A DNA stretch of 64,000 nt, from assembly GCF_004366075.1 (NCBI RefSeq), contig NZ_SODU01000001.1, positions 310,001 to 374,000 of the forward strand, written 5' to 3'. A program made the translations under genes and the position numbers. Below the pieces are notes generated by a model. That model saw nothing but the letters and a program-made list of their open reading frames with translations, was not told where the DNA came from and searched no databases. Numbering within the stretch: position 1 is the stretch's first letter; every line of letters begins with the position of its first letter. Positions 52,813-60,732 of the stretch are shown piece by piece. This stretch comes from Kribbella pratensis (lineage in GTDB: Bacteria > Actinomycetota > Actinomycetes > Propionibacteriales > Kribbellaceae).

Positions 52813-54183
52813 ATGGTGCTACCCCGCCACAAGCTCCGTGGCCTCAGTTTCGTGAACGTGGCCCTGGTGGCCATCGTCCTCGCCATCGCCGTCACCGCCT
52901 ACTTCCTGTTCTTCAAGAAGGATCCCCCGGCCGCCAGCGCGACCCGGCCGTCGGTGGCCGTACAGCGCGGCGAGGTGACCGCGAGCGTCAGCTCGAGCGG
53001 CACGCTGCAGAGCTCGCAGACCGCATCCCCGCAGTTCGAGACGTCCGGCACGGTGACACAGGTGCTCGTCAAGGTCGGCCAGGTGGTGGCGAAGGGCGCC
53101 GCGATCGCGAAGATCGACCCGGCCGCCGCCGAGCGGCAGTTGCGGATCGCACAGCAGAACCAGATCGCGTCCGCAAACTCGGTCACCGCGGCCGAGGAGA
53201 CCCTCAGCGACGCCCAGGACGCCCTCGAGGCGGCCGAGGAAGCGTCCGCCTCACCGTCGCCGACCCCCACCCCGAGCAACGGCCAGCAACAGCAGACCCA
53301 GCAGTCTCAGCAGTCTCAAGGTCAAGGGCAGAGTCAGAGTCCTGAGGTAGCCGTCAGCAACGCCGAGGCGAGCCTGGCGAAGGCGAAGGCGGACAAGGAA
53401 CAGTCCGACCAGAACGTCGAGGCGGCCGAGGCCGCGGTCGACGCGACCACACTGAAGGCGCCGATCGCCGGCACCATCACCGCGGTCAACGGCACGGTCG
53501 GCTCGGTGACCGGCGGGTCCAACTCGAGTTCGAGCTCCAGTTCAGGCAGCGGCGGGCAAGGCTCGACCTCAGGTCAAGGTTCAGCCTCGGGCTCCGGTAC
53601 GTCGACGACGTCCGGCACCGGCTTCGTGGACATCGCCGACCTGAAGGCGCTCCAGGTCGTGGCCGCGTTCGCCGAGGCCGACGCGATCAAGATCAAGGCC
53701 GGCCAAGCGGCGACGGTGACGCTGAACGCCGAGCCTGGTACGACGCTCACCGCGTCGCTGGCGACCGTGTCCCCGACCCCGACCACCACCAACGGCGTGG
53801 TCTCGTACTCGGCCACCTTCAGCCTCGCCAAGCTCCCGGCCAACGCGCGGATGGGCCAGACCGCGAACGTCACGGTCCAGACCGCGAAGGCGGCCAACGC
53901 CCTGTACGTCCCGAGCACAGCGATCGCGACCAGCGGTACGACGTACACGGTCACGATGGCCGACGGCAGCGGGACGCGTGAGGTTCAGGTCGGCGTCCGG
54001 GGCGACAGCTATACCCAGATCACGTCGGGCCTGAACGAAGGCGACCAGATCGAGCTGCTGCAGGGCGCGATCGGCGGTACCGGGACCCAGAACGGCCAGG
54101 GCCGGCAGGGACAGCTCCCAGGCGGCGGCCAGTTCCCAGGCGCAGGCGTCGGCCAGGGTGCGGGGGGCTTCCGTGGCCGCTGA
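52813..54183 (+). CDS. MacA-like membrane-fusion/adaptor protein
   Basis: 456 residues. One membrane anchor (VALVAIVLAIAVTAYFLFF, about 16-34), then a lipoyl/barrel-sandwich domain split by a helical hairpin rich in Ala/Gln (about 105-200), and beta-barrel regions near 300-430. Long Ser/Gly and Gln repeats (about 150-170 and 230-270) replace part of the lipoyl lobe, and the C-terminus is Gly/Gln-rich. It partners the MacB-like genes. In a monoderm it may bridge to the wall rather than to an outer-membrane channel. Confidence 0.85.
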   Translation: MVLPRHKLRGLSFVNVALVAIVLAIAVTAYFLFFKKDPPAASATRPSVAVQRGEVTASVSSSGTLQSSQTASPQFETSGTVTQVLVKVGQVVAKGAAIAKIDPAAAERQLRIAQQNQIASANSVTAAEETLSDAQDALEAAEEASASPSPTPTPSNGQQQQTQQSQQSQGQGQSQSPEVAVSNAEASLAKAKADKEQSDQNVEAAEAAVDATTLKAPIAGTITAVNGTVGSVTGGSNSSSSSSSGSGGQGSTSGQGSASGSGTSTTSGTGFVDIADLKALQVVAAFAEADAIKIKAGQAATVTLNAEPGTTLTASLATVSPTPTTTNGVVSYSATFSLAKLPANARMGQTANVTVQTAKAANALYVPSTAIATSGTTYTVTMADGSGTREVQVGVRGDSYTQITSGLNEGDQIELLQGAIGGTGTQNGQGRQGQLPGGGQFPGAGVGQGAGGFRGR

Positions 54184-54865
54184 GTCCCTGATCGAGATCC
54201 GGGAGGTCACCAAGACGTACGGCCAGGGCGAGACCGCGGTGCACGCTCTCCGGGGTGTGTCGCTGCGGGTCGAGGCCGGCGAGTACGTCGCGGTGATGGG
54301 CTCGTCCGGTTCCGGCAAGTCGACGTTGATGAACATCCTCGGCTGCCTCGACGTACCCTCCCGAGGGGAGTACTGGCTGGACGGGAGCGACGTGGCCCGG
54401 CTGAGCGAGGACCAGCAGGCGCTCGTCCGCGGCCGGAAGATCGGGTTCATCTTCCAGTCGTTCAACCTGATCCCGCGCACCACGGCGCTCGCTAACGTCG
54501 AACTGCCTCTCACCTATGCCCACCTGCGCCGCGGCGAACGCCGCAAGCGCGCGAACCGGGCGCTCGAACTCGTCGGTCTCGCCGACCGCACGGGCCACCG
54601 GCCGAACGAGCTGTCCGGCGGTCAGCAGCAGCGGGTCGCGATCGCCCGGGCGCTGGCGACGGGTCCGCGGATCCTGCTGGCCGACGAGCCGACCGGCAAC
54701 CTCGACGCCCACTCGACCGCCGAGGTGCTCGGTATGTTCGACGACCTGCACGCCGACGGTCGCACGATCATCGTGATCACCCACGAGCACGACGTCGCGG
54801 CCCGCGCCCGGCGGCTCGTGCAGGTCTCCGACGGCCGGATCGTCTCCGACGAGGTGACCCGCTGA
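54173..54865 (+). CDS. MacB-type ABC ATPase
   Basis: 230 residues from GTG (MAAESLIEIREV), overlapping the adaptor end by 11 bp. Walker A is GSSGSGKST, Q-loop region FIFQSFNLIPRTTALANVELPL is typical of the MacB/LolD class, the signature is LSGGQQQRVA, Walker B is ILLADEPTGNLD and the switch His is ITHEHD. An in-frame GTG five codons upstream is possible. It drives the FtsX-like permease encoded next. Confidence 0.9.
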   Translation: MAAESLIEIREVTKTYGQGETAVHALRGVSLRVEAGEYVAVMGSSGSGKSTLMNILGCLDVPSRGEYWLDGSDVARLSEDQQALVRGRKIGFIFQSFNLIPRTTALANVELPLTYAHLRRGERRKRANRALELVGLADRTGHRPNELSGGQQQRVAIARALATGPRILLADEPTGNLDAHSTAEVLGMFDDLHADGRTIIVITHEHDVAARARRLVQVSDGRIVSDEVTR

Positions 54866-56094
54866 TGTCTCCACGCGACCTGATGGGCGCCGCACTCCGC
54901 GGCCTCACCGCCAACAAGCTGAGATCGCTCCTCACCGTCCTCGGCGTCTCGATCGGGGTCGGCGCCGTGATCGTGCTGGTTGCGGTCGGCAACGGCTCCG
55001 GGAAGGCGGTACAGGACCGCCTGGAGGCGATGGGCACCAACCTGCTCACGGTCTCCACCACGGGCGGTGGCGGCGGCTTCGTCCGCGGCCAGGCCGGCCC
55101 GGCCAACCAGCAGTACAGCCTCACGCTCGACGACGCCGCCGCGCTCGCCGACAAGAACCTGGCTCCCGACATCTCGTCGGTCGCGCCGGTGATGACCAGC
55201 TCCGGTACGGCGACCAACGGCGACACCAGCTACACGGTCAACCAGGTGATCGGCACCACGCCGGCGTACCTGCCCGCGACCAACACGCCGGTGCAGATCG
55301 GGCGCTCGTTCACGCAGGCCGACGTGGACACCTCGCAGCGGGTCATCCTGCTCGGGCAGACGGCCGCGACCGAACTGTTCACGCGGCCCGCGAGCGCGGT
55401 CGGTCAGACGATCAAGCTCGGCGCCGTCGACTTCACCGTCCTCGGCGTACTGGCGAGCAAGGACAGCACCGGGTTCAACGACCCGAACGCGACCGCGATC
55501 GTCCCGATCACCACGCTCCGGGCGACCCAGGCCGGGTACGGCGCCCTGAACCAGATCGTCGTCCAGGCGGCCGGCCAGGACCGGGTCGACACCGCGCAGG
55601 CCGAGGTAACGCAGTTGCTGACCGCCCGTCACCAGGTGCCCGCCGACGAGACCTCGCCGTTCCGGATCACGAACTCGGCGCAGATCCTGCAGACCAGCCA
55701 GGACACCGCGGCGACGTTCACCGCCCTGCTCGCGACGGTGGCCGCGATCAGCCTGGTCGTGGGCGGGATCGGGGTCACCAACATCATGCTGGTCACGGTG
55801 ACCGAGCGGACCCGGGAGATCGGGATCCGCAAGGCGCTCGGCGCCCGGCGGCGGACGATCCTCGGCCAGTTCCTGATCGAGGCGACGCTGCTCAGCCTGA
55901 TCGGCGGCGCGGTCGGGGTCGGGGCAGCGCTGATCGTCACCCGCTTCCAGTTGGCCGGCGTGCACCCGGTACTGGTGCCGTCGTCGATCGGGCTCGCACT
56001 CGGCGTGTCCGCGGCGGTCGGCCTGTTCTTCGGCAGCATGCCGGCGCACCGAGCCGCCGGCCTCCGTCCCATCGATGCACTACGTCACGAGTGA
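54865..56094 (+). CDS. MacB-type ABC permease (FtsX-like)
   Basis: 409 residues. An N-terminal helix (LLTVLGVSIGVGAVIVLVAVG), a large extracytoplasmic MacB_PCD domain (about 50-270), then three C-terminal helices with the FtsX motif RTREIGIRKALGARRRTILGQF. It works by mechanotransmission rather than substrate transit across the membrane (known for MacB). The start overlaps the ATPase stop. A Gly-rich protein gene follows. Confidence 0.9.
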   Translation: MSPRDLMGAALRGLTANKLRSLLTVLGVSIGVGAVIVLVAVGNGSGKAVQDRLEAMGTNLLTVSTTGGGGGFVRGQAGPANQQYSLTLDDAAALADKNLAPDISSVAPVMTSSGTATNGDTSYTVNQVIGTTPAYLPATNTPVQIGRSFTQADVDTSQRVILLGQTAATELFTRPASAVGQTIKLGAVDFTVLGVLASKDSTGFNDPNATAIVPITTLRATQAGYGALNQIVVQAAGQDRVDTAQAEVTQLLTARHQVPADETSPFRITNSAQILQTSQDTAATFTALLATVAAISLVVGGIGVTNIMLVTVTERTREIGIRKALGARRRTILGQFLIEATLLSLIGGAVGVGAALIVTRFQLAGVHPVLVPSSIGLALGVSAAVGLFFGSMPAHRAAGLRPIDALRHE

Positions 56095-56107
56095 GAGGTC
56101 TCTTCTG

Positions 56108-56659
56108 ATGAGTAACCAGACGCCCGACGAGTTCGCCCAGATCGGGTCCGACGAGGAGGTCGAGGCGGCGCTGAAGCCGAAGAAGACCCTCAACCTGCCG
56201 CTGGCCACGGCGATCCTGACCGGGATCGTGGTCCTTGCCATCGGTCTCGGCGGCGGCGCCGGGCTGCATGCGGCGTTCGCCTCGGACAGTTCGTCGAACC
56301 AGCCGCAGGCCGGTGGCCGCGGTGCGGGCGGGTACGGCGGGTTCCGCGGCCAGAACGGATACGGCGCACCCGGTCAGGGGCCTGGCGGTGCGCAGGGCGG
56401 TGGCGGGACGGTCGGCACGGTGGTCTCGGCGAACAGTTCCGAGCTGGTCGTGAAGACCCAGTCCGGCAACGTCACCGTGAAGCTGACCGGCGACACGACG
56501 TACGAGATCACGTCGAAGGGCACCGCGGCGGACCTGAAGGCGGGGCAGCAGGTCGTCGTCAGCGGCCAGAACACCAACGGCACGATCACCGCGAACACAG
56601 TCCGCCAGGGCACCTTCGCCCCCTTCCGCAACCCAACCGCGTCGCCGTCCACCCGCTGA
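56108..56659 (+). CDS. membrane-anchored protein with DUF5666-like domain
   Basis: 183 residues. A charged N-terminus precedes one transmembrane helix (LATAILTGIVVLAIGLGGG, about 32-50). A Gly-rich linker and a C-terminal beta domain (GTVGTVVSANSSELVVKT...GQQVVVSGQN) resemble DUF5666. Last gene of the MacA/MacB-like operon, 13 bp after the permease. Function unknown; it may sit next to the pump on the outer face. Confidence 0.7.
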   Translation: MSNQTPDEFAQIGSDEEVEAALKPKKTLNLPLATAILTGIVVLAIGLGGGAGLHAAFASDSSSNQPQAGGRGAGGYGGFRGQNGYGAPGQGPGGAQGGGGTVGTVVSANSSELVVKTQSGNVTVKLTGDTTYEITSKGTAADLKAGQQVVVSGQNTNGTITANTVRQGTFAPFRNPTASPSTR

Positions 56660-56748
56660 GGATCCCCAGGCCATCACAATCGCACCCACACCCCACCGCC
56701 AAGCGTGCCGCGGACATCCGGCGGTGAATTGTGATGGCCTGGCGATCC
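56660..56748. terminator. large near-perfect hairpin between convergent genes
   Basis: GGATCCCCAGGCCATCACAA and the following T (56660-56680) pair with 56728-56748 with only one mismatch over 21 bp. An inner stem CACCGCC/GGCGGTG (56694-56700/56720-56726) sits within the 47-nt interior. It lies between the MacB-operon end and the convergent methyltransferase end. A bidirectional terminator or a mobile palindromic repeat are both possible. Confidence 0.7.
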
Positions 56749-56792
56749 GCCTCAACCCGTGCACCCGGCCAGCACCCCGGCTGGGCGCACGG

Positions 56793-57704
56793 TCAGGTCC
56801 GGGTGGCGGTGAGGGTTACGGCGATGGAGTCGAGGGTGAAGGTGCCGCCGGCGGCGTCGATTGCTGCGCCGGTGCCTTCGAGTACGGCGTCGAGTTTGCC
56901 GGCGTCGGCGAGGGGTTTGGCGATGCCGCTGGTGCGGAGTTGGTCGAGCCACTCGTCGCGGGTGTACGTGCGGGACCAAGGGAACGTTGCGCGGGAGATG
57001 TCGGTGAAGGCGTCGGTGAGGTTGTCGGCGGTGCGGTCCAGGAAGTGTTCGTACGCACCGAGGGGCGAAGCGGCGGCGCGCGCGGCGGCTGGGTTCTTGG
57101 GCAGTACGTCGCGCTGCACTGCGGCGAAGGCTGCGCCGAGGTCGGATGGTGGTTGCAGGACGTACCAGAAGACGGCGAACGTCCCGCCGGGGCGGAGTAC
57201 GTCCGCGGCCTTCGCGGCACCGACCGCGGGGTCGATCCAGTGCCACGTCATCCCGGCGACGAGCGCGTCGAAGGTACGGCCGGCCGCGTCCCAGGTCTCG
57301 AAGGGGGCGACCTCGGCGTCGACTCCGGTCGAGCGTGCGTACGCCGCCATTCGCTCGTCCACGTCGACGCCGAGCACTCGGCATCCCGCCGCCTGGAGTT
57401 GGCGGGACAGGATGCCGGTCCCGCAGCCGACGTCGAGGAAGTCGCGCCCTAGTGCCGCGGCGACGAGTGCGTCGATGAGGGCGGTCGGATAGGACGGCCG
57501 GGCCCGGTCGTAGAGCGCCGCGTCGGCGCCGAAGGACTCGGCCATCTCACGATGCCGATGCGGATCGGCGTCGGTGGGCCGCAGCGGGTCGGCGGTCTGC
57601 AACGGGTCGGCGGGCTGCTTCGGGTCGAGAGGCTGCAGCGGCTCGGTGGGCCGCACTGGGGCGGTGGGCTGCTTCGGGTCGGGGTCCGGCGCTAGAGTGG
57701 GCAT
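56793..57704 (-). CDS. class I SAM-dependent methyltransferase with Pro-rich N-terminus
   Basis: 303 residues. The SAM-binding motif I FLDVGCGTGILSRQL lies about 91-105, followed by GVDVDERMAAYAR and WHWIDPAVGAAKAADVLRPGG. The first 50 residues are a Pro-rich tract of (R/Q/K)P-(x)DP-like repeats absent from family members, whose usual start would be MAESFGADAAL at 57545. The ATG at 57704 is supported by a -10-like TATCGT 6 nt upstream, implying a leaderless transcript inside the operator array. Substrate unknown. Confidence 0.8.
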   Translation of the reverse strand: MPTLAPDPDPKQPTAPVRPTEPLQPLDPKQPADPLQTADPLRPTDADPHRHREMAESFGADAALYDRARPSYPTALIDALVAAALGRDFLDVGCGTGILSRQLQAAGCRVLGVDVDERMAAYARSTGVDAEVAPFETWDAAGRTFDALVAGMTWHWIDPAVGAAKAADVLRPGGTFAVFWYVLQPPSDLGAAFAAVQRDVLPKNPAAARAAASPLGAYEHFLDRTADNLTDAFTDISRATFPWSRTYTRDEWLDQLRTSGIAKPLADAGKLDAVLEGTGAAIDAAGGTFTLDSIAVTLTATRT

Positions 57705-57731
57705 GTGCCCACGATAGTGGGCGGTTGCCCA
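57697..57731. promoter_or_regulatory. double palindrome operator between methyltransferase and TetR genes
   Basis: GTGGGCATGTGCCCAC (57697-57712; GTGGGCA/TGCCCAC arms) and TGGGC-GGTT-GCCCA (57718-57731) share the TGGGC/GCCCA core. The first covers the methyltransferase start codon; both lie upstream of the TetR gene. Two adjacent sites suggest cooperative TetR binding (inference). Confidence 0.65.
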
Positions 57732-57753
57732 TTTGCGTCGAGGGAAGGTGTGC

Positions 57754-58332
57754 ATGCCGACCGGTGTGGCGATGCGGGACGCCCGGGAGCAACTGTTCGA
57801 CGCGGCCGAGCGGGTGCTGCTGCGGGACGGGCCCGAGGCGCTGACCAGCCGGGCCGTGACCGCCGAGGCGGGGTGCGCGAAGGGCGTGCTGCACAAGCAC
57901 TTCACGGACTTCGACGGATTCCTCGCCGAACTCGTCCTCGACCGGATCCGCCGCCTCGACGACCAGGCCGAAGCGCTGCTGAAGGCCGCGGGGCAGGGGA
58001 GCGTCGTCGACAACCTGACCGCGATGCTGACCGACCTGTTCGGCTCGGTCGCCGTCGCGATCGTCAGCCTGACAATCTCCCGCGACGGCCTGCGCGCCCG
58101 CCTGCGGGAGGCCGTGCCCACCGGCGTACCGATCCTCAGCGAAGCCGGCCGGGCCATCCGGGATTACCTCGCCGCGGAGCAGACCTACGGCCGCATCCGC
58201 TCGGACGCCAACATCGATGTCCTCGGCCTGACGCTCATCGGCTCGAGCCACATGATGTTCGCCGACCGCACCGGCACCCGCCCGACGGCCGCCGAGGTGC
58301 GTGAGTTCGTCGCTTCCGTCGTACCGATGTAA
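57754..58332 (+). CDS. TetR family regulator (divergent from methyltransferase)
   Basis: 192 residues from the ATG preceded by GAGGGAAGG. The HTH lies about 28-60 (SRAVTAEAGCAKGVLHKHFTDFDGFL), with Cys in the recognition helix region. A short ligand-binding domain with few aromatic residues follows. Positioned to repress both itself and the divergent methyltransferase via the double palindrome. Confidence 0.85.
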   Translation: MPTGVAMRDAREQLFDAAERVLLRDGPEALTSRAVTAEAGCAKGVLHKHFTDFDGFLAELVLDRIRRLDDQAEALLKAAGQGSVVDNLTAMLTDLFGSVAVAIVSLTISRDGLRARLREAVPTGVPILSEAGRAIRDYLAAEQTYGRIRSDANIDVLGLTLIGSSHMMFADRTGTRPTAAEVREFVASVVPM

Positions 58333-58365
58333 CCGAACCCTGCCGGCGAGAGATCCGATGAGTCA

Positions 58366-58395
58366 TTGACTCCCTCGCTTGGAAAGCGCTATCTT
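58366..58395 (+). promoter_or_regulatory. AraC-gene promoter with LacI-type operator
   Basis: TTGACT (58366-58371), an 18-bp spacer and TATCTT (58390-58395) form a good promoter. TGGAAAGCGCTATCTT (58380-58395) overlaps the -10 and resembles the GGAAAGCGCTTTCC operator of LacI/CcpA-class sugar repressors. No LacI gene is in the window, so a distant regulator would act here. Confidence 0.55.
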
Positions 58396-58451
58396 GCGAC
58401 GAAATAAGGCTAAAAAAGTACAAAACGGCCTCAGAAGTGGCGGACTGTGCG

Positions 58452-59303
58452 ATGAGGACGACCCAGAAGAACGCAGTCGGAGAGCAGGAGATCATCCGGA
58501 CGTATCTCGACCGGCTGCGGCTGGATCTGGTCGTCGCGGCGCGGATCACGAAGGTGCACCGTGAGTGGTCCCGGGCTCTGATGCCGGATCCGTTCTCGCG
58601 CCTCTATCTGATCCTGGAGGGGGAGGGGCGTCTCGTCGTACGGGACCAGGAGCTCTACCCGCGGCCCGGTGAGCTCGTCTACCTGCCGGCCGACGTGCCG
58701 GTGTCGTACGAGACGATCAGCGACAACGTTTTCCGCAAGCACTGGCTGCATTTCTCGGCGCTGATCGGCGACCGCGACATCGGCGAGATGCTGACGCTGC
58801 CGTACGTCGTCCCGAGCAAGGCGCCCGAGGAGGCGGCGGCTCTGTTCGAGCAGGTCGGTGCGGCCGACCGGGACCCGCCCGGTCTCGCGACGCCGCTGCG
58901 GCTGCGTTCGGCGCTGACCGCGTTGTTCGCGCACTATCTGGACAGTGCACCGCCAGGTTCGGTGCGCCTGTCGGAGCGGCAGACGAGCGAGTCCGGGATC
59001 GTGCAGTACATCCAGGACAATCTTGCGACGCTGCCGAGCGTCGAGGAGCTCGCGGCCGTGTTCGGCTACGACCTGTCGAGTTTCCTGCGGCATTTCCGCA
59101 CCGAGTTCGGATTGTCGCCGAAGCAGTACATCAAACGGGCCCGGATCGAATGGGCCCAGCGCGAGCTGACGACGACCGAGCGCCCGATGGAGGAGATCGC
59201 GGCCGAGGTCGGCATGGACCAGTCCTACTTCTCGAAGGTGTTCCGCCAGGTGAGTTCGGTGACCCCGAGCGAGTACCGGAAGTTGTACCGCCCACACAAC
59301 TAG
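58452..59303 (+). CDS. AraC family regulator of the adjacent lyase
   Basis: 283 residues. An N-terminal cupin-like sugar-sensing domain (about 40-120; LYLILEGEGRLVVRDQELYPRPGELVYLPADVP) and a C-terminal double HTH (about 180-280; PSVEELAAVFGYDLSSFLRHFRTEFGLSPKQYIKRARIEWAQ...DQSYFSKVFRQVSSVTPSEYRKLY). The ATG was preferred over an upstream GTG. It is 10 bp before the lyase gene and probably activates it in response to an oligosaccharide (inference). Confidence 0.88.
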   Translation: MRTTQKNAVGEQEIIRTYLDRLRLDLVVAARITKVHREWSRALMPDPFSRLYLILEGEGRLVVRDQELYPRPGELVYLPADVPVSYETISDNVFRKHWLHFSALIGDRDIGEMLTLPYVVPSKAPEEAAALFEQVGAADRDPPGLATPLRLRSALTALFAHYLDSAPPGSVRLSERQTSESGIVQYIQDNLATLPSVEELAAVFGYDLSSFLRHFRTEFGLSPKQYIKRARIEWAQRELTTTERPMEEIAAEVGMDQSYFSKVFRQVSSVTPSEYRKLYRPHN

Positions 59304-59313
59304 GAGCCTCGTC

Positions 59314-60732
59314 ATGGACCGTCGTACCTTCCTGGCCGGTAGTGGCGCCGTCGCAGTTTCCTTGGTGGGCGCGCGAGCAGCGCTCGCCCAGGAGACGGCA
59401 ACGGTGACCTCGCTGGCCGAGTTGCAACAGGCAATCAACAGGGCCACCGCCGGCACCACGATCACGATGGCGAACGGTTCGTACGCCGTACCGTCGGGGT
59501 CGCCGATCACCATCACCAACCGGCACGGCAGCAGCAGCGCGCCGATCACGATCGTGGCCCAGAGCCGCGGCGGTGTGACGCTCACCGGCGCGCAGAGCTT
59601 CGTGTTCTCGGGATCGTCGGACATCACGATCAGCGGGTTCGCGTTCCGGCAGAGTACGACGCTGGAGATCCCGGCGGACTGCCCGCGGATCCGGCTGACC
59701 CGCAACGACCTCGCCCTCGCGGCGTCGACCGGCCACTGGGTCGTCGTCCGCGGCGACGACGCGAAGATCGACCGCAACGTCTTCCACGACAAGTCCACCC
59801 TCGGCGTGTACCTGGTGATCGACGGCCCCGGCTCGGAGGCGATGGCACAGCGCACGCACATCCTTCGGAACTACTTCCGCGACCACACGTACGGCGGGGC
59901 GAACGGCGGGGAGCCGATCCGGCTCGGAGTGAGCGGCCGGGCGCTCAGCACCGCCGACGCGACGGTCGAGTACAACCTGTTCGAGCGGTGCAACGGCGAC
60001 CCCGAGGCGATCTCGGTGAAGTCGTCGGGCAACACGATCCGGTACAACACGATCCGCTCGTCCCTCGGCGGGCTCGTCCTGCGGCACGGCAACGACAACC
60101 GGGTCGAGAGCAACTATCTGCTCTCCGGGCAGAACGGGATCCGGATCTACGGCAACGACCATCTGATCGTGAACAACTACGTCAGCGGGATCGCGGGCGC
60201 CGGCGTGGTGCTCGGCAGCGGCACGGAGCGGGACCACTACGAGGGCGAGCCGTCCAGTTCCCGGACCGGCAACGACGCGCCTGACCGCGTGACGATCGCG
60301 CTGAACACCCTCCGGAACAACGGCCAGGCCCTCGTCGGTGAGAGTCAGCGCACGCTGCCTCCGCTGGATTGTGTGGTGGTTGACAATCTGATGGTCGGCG
60401 ACAGCGGCGAGCTGGTCGACATGCCGTACCTCGACGGCCTGACGTGGGCGGGGAACATCGTCTGGGGTCAGGCGACCAACGGCAACATCCCGTCGTCGGG
60501 CGTCACGCGCGCCGATCCGAAGCTGACCGCGGGCACCGACGGCGTCTACCGGCTCGGTCCGGGGAGTGCCGCCGTGAACGCCGCTGCCGTCGACCACACG
60601 GGTCAGATCAGCGACGACGTCGACGGGCAGGCCCGGACGGTGCCGTACGACGTGGGCGCCGACGAGTACTCGACCGCGGCACGGGTCCGACACCCACTCA
60701 CCTCCGCGGATGTCGGCCCCGGCGCTGCTTAG
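59314..60732 (+). CDS. secreted family-6 polysaccharide lyase (alginate lyase/chondroitinase B type)
   Basis: 472 residues. A twin-arginine signal (DRRTFLAG...) ends at ALA before QE, so it is exported folded. The rest is a right-handed beta-helix with repeated N/S ladders. PL6 core regions are EPIRLGVSG, CNGDPEAISVKSSGNTIRYN (catalytic Lys) and GLVLRHGNDNRVESN (catalytic Arg). These enzymes cleave uronic-acid polymers by beta-elimination. Substrate (alginate or a glycosaminoglycan) is undetermined. The ATG follows AGGAG. Confidence 0.88.
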   Translation: MDRRTFLAGSGAVAVSLVGARAALAQETATVTSLAELQQAINRATAGTTITMANGSYAVPSGSPITITNRHGSSSAPITIVAQSRGGVTLTGAQSFVFSGSSDITISGFAFRQSTTLEIPADCPRIRLTRNDLALAASTGHWVVVRGDDAKIDRNVFHDKSTLGVYLVIDGPGSEAMAQRTHILRNYFRDHTYGGANGGEPIRLGVSGRALSTADATVEYNLFERCNGDPEAISVKSSGNTIRYNTIRSSLGGLVLRHGNDNRVESNYLLSGQNGIRIYGNDHLIVNNYVSGIAGAGVVLGSGTERDHYEGEPSSSRTGNDAPDRVTIALNTLRNNGQALVGESQRTLPPLDCVVVDNLMVGDSGELVDMPYLDGLTWAGNIVWGQATNGNIPSSGVTRADPKLTAGTDGVYRLGPGSAAVNAAAVDHTGQISDDVDGQARTVPYDVGADEYSTAARVRHPLTSADVGPGAA

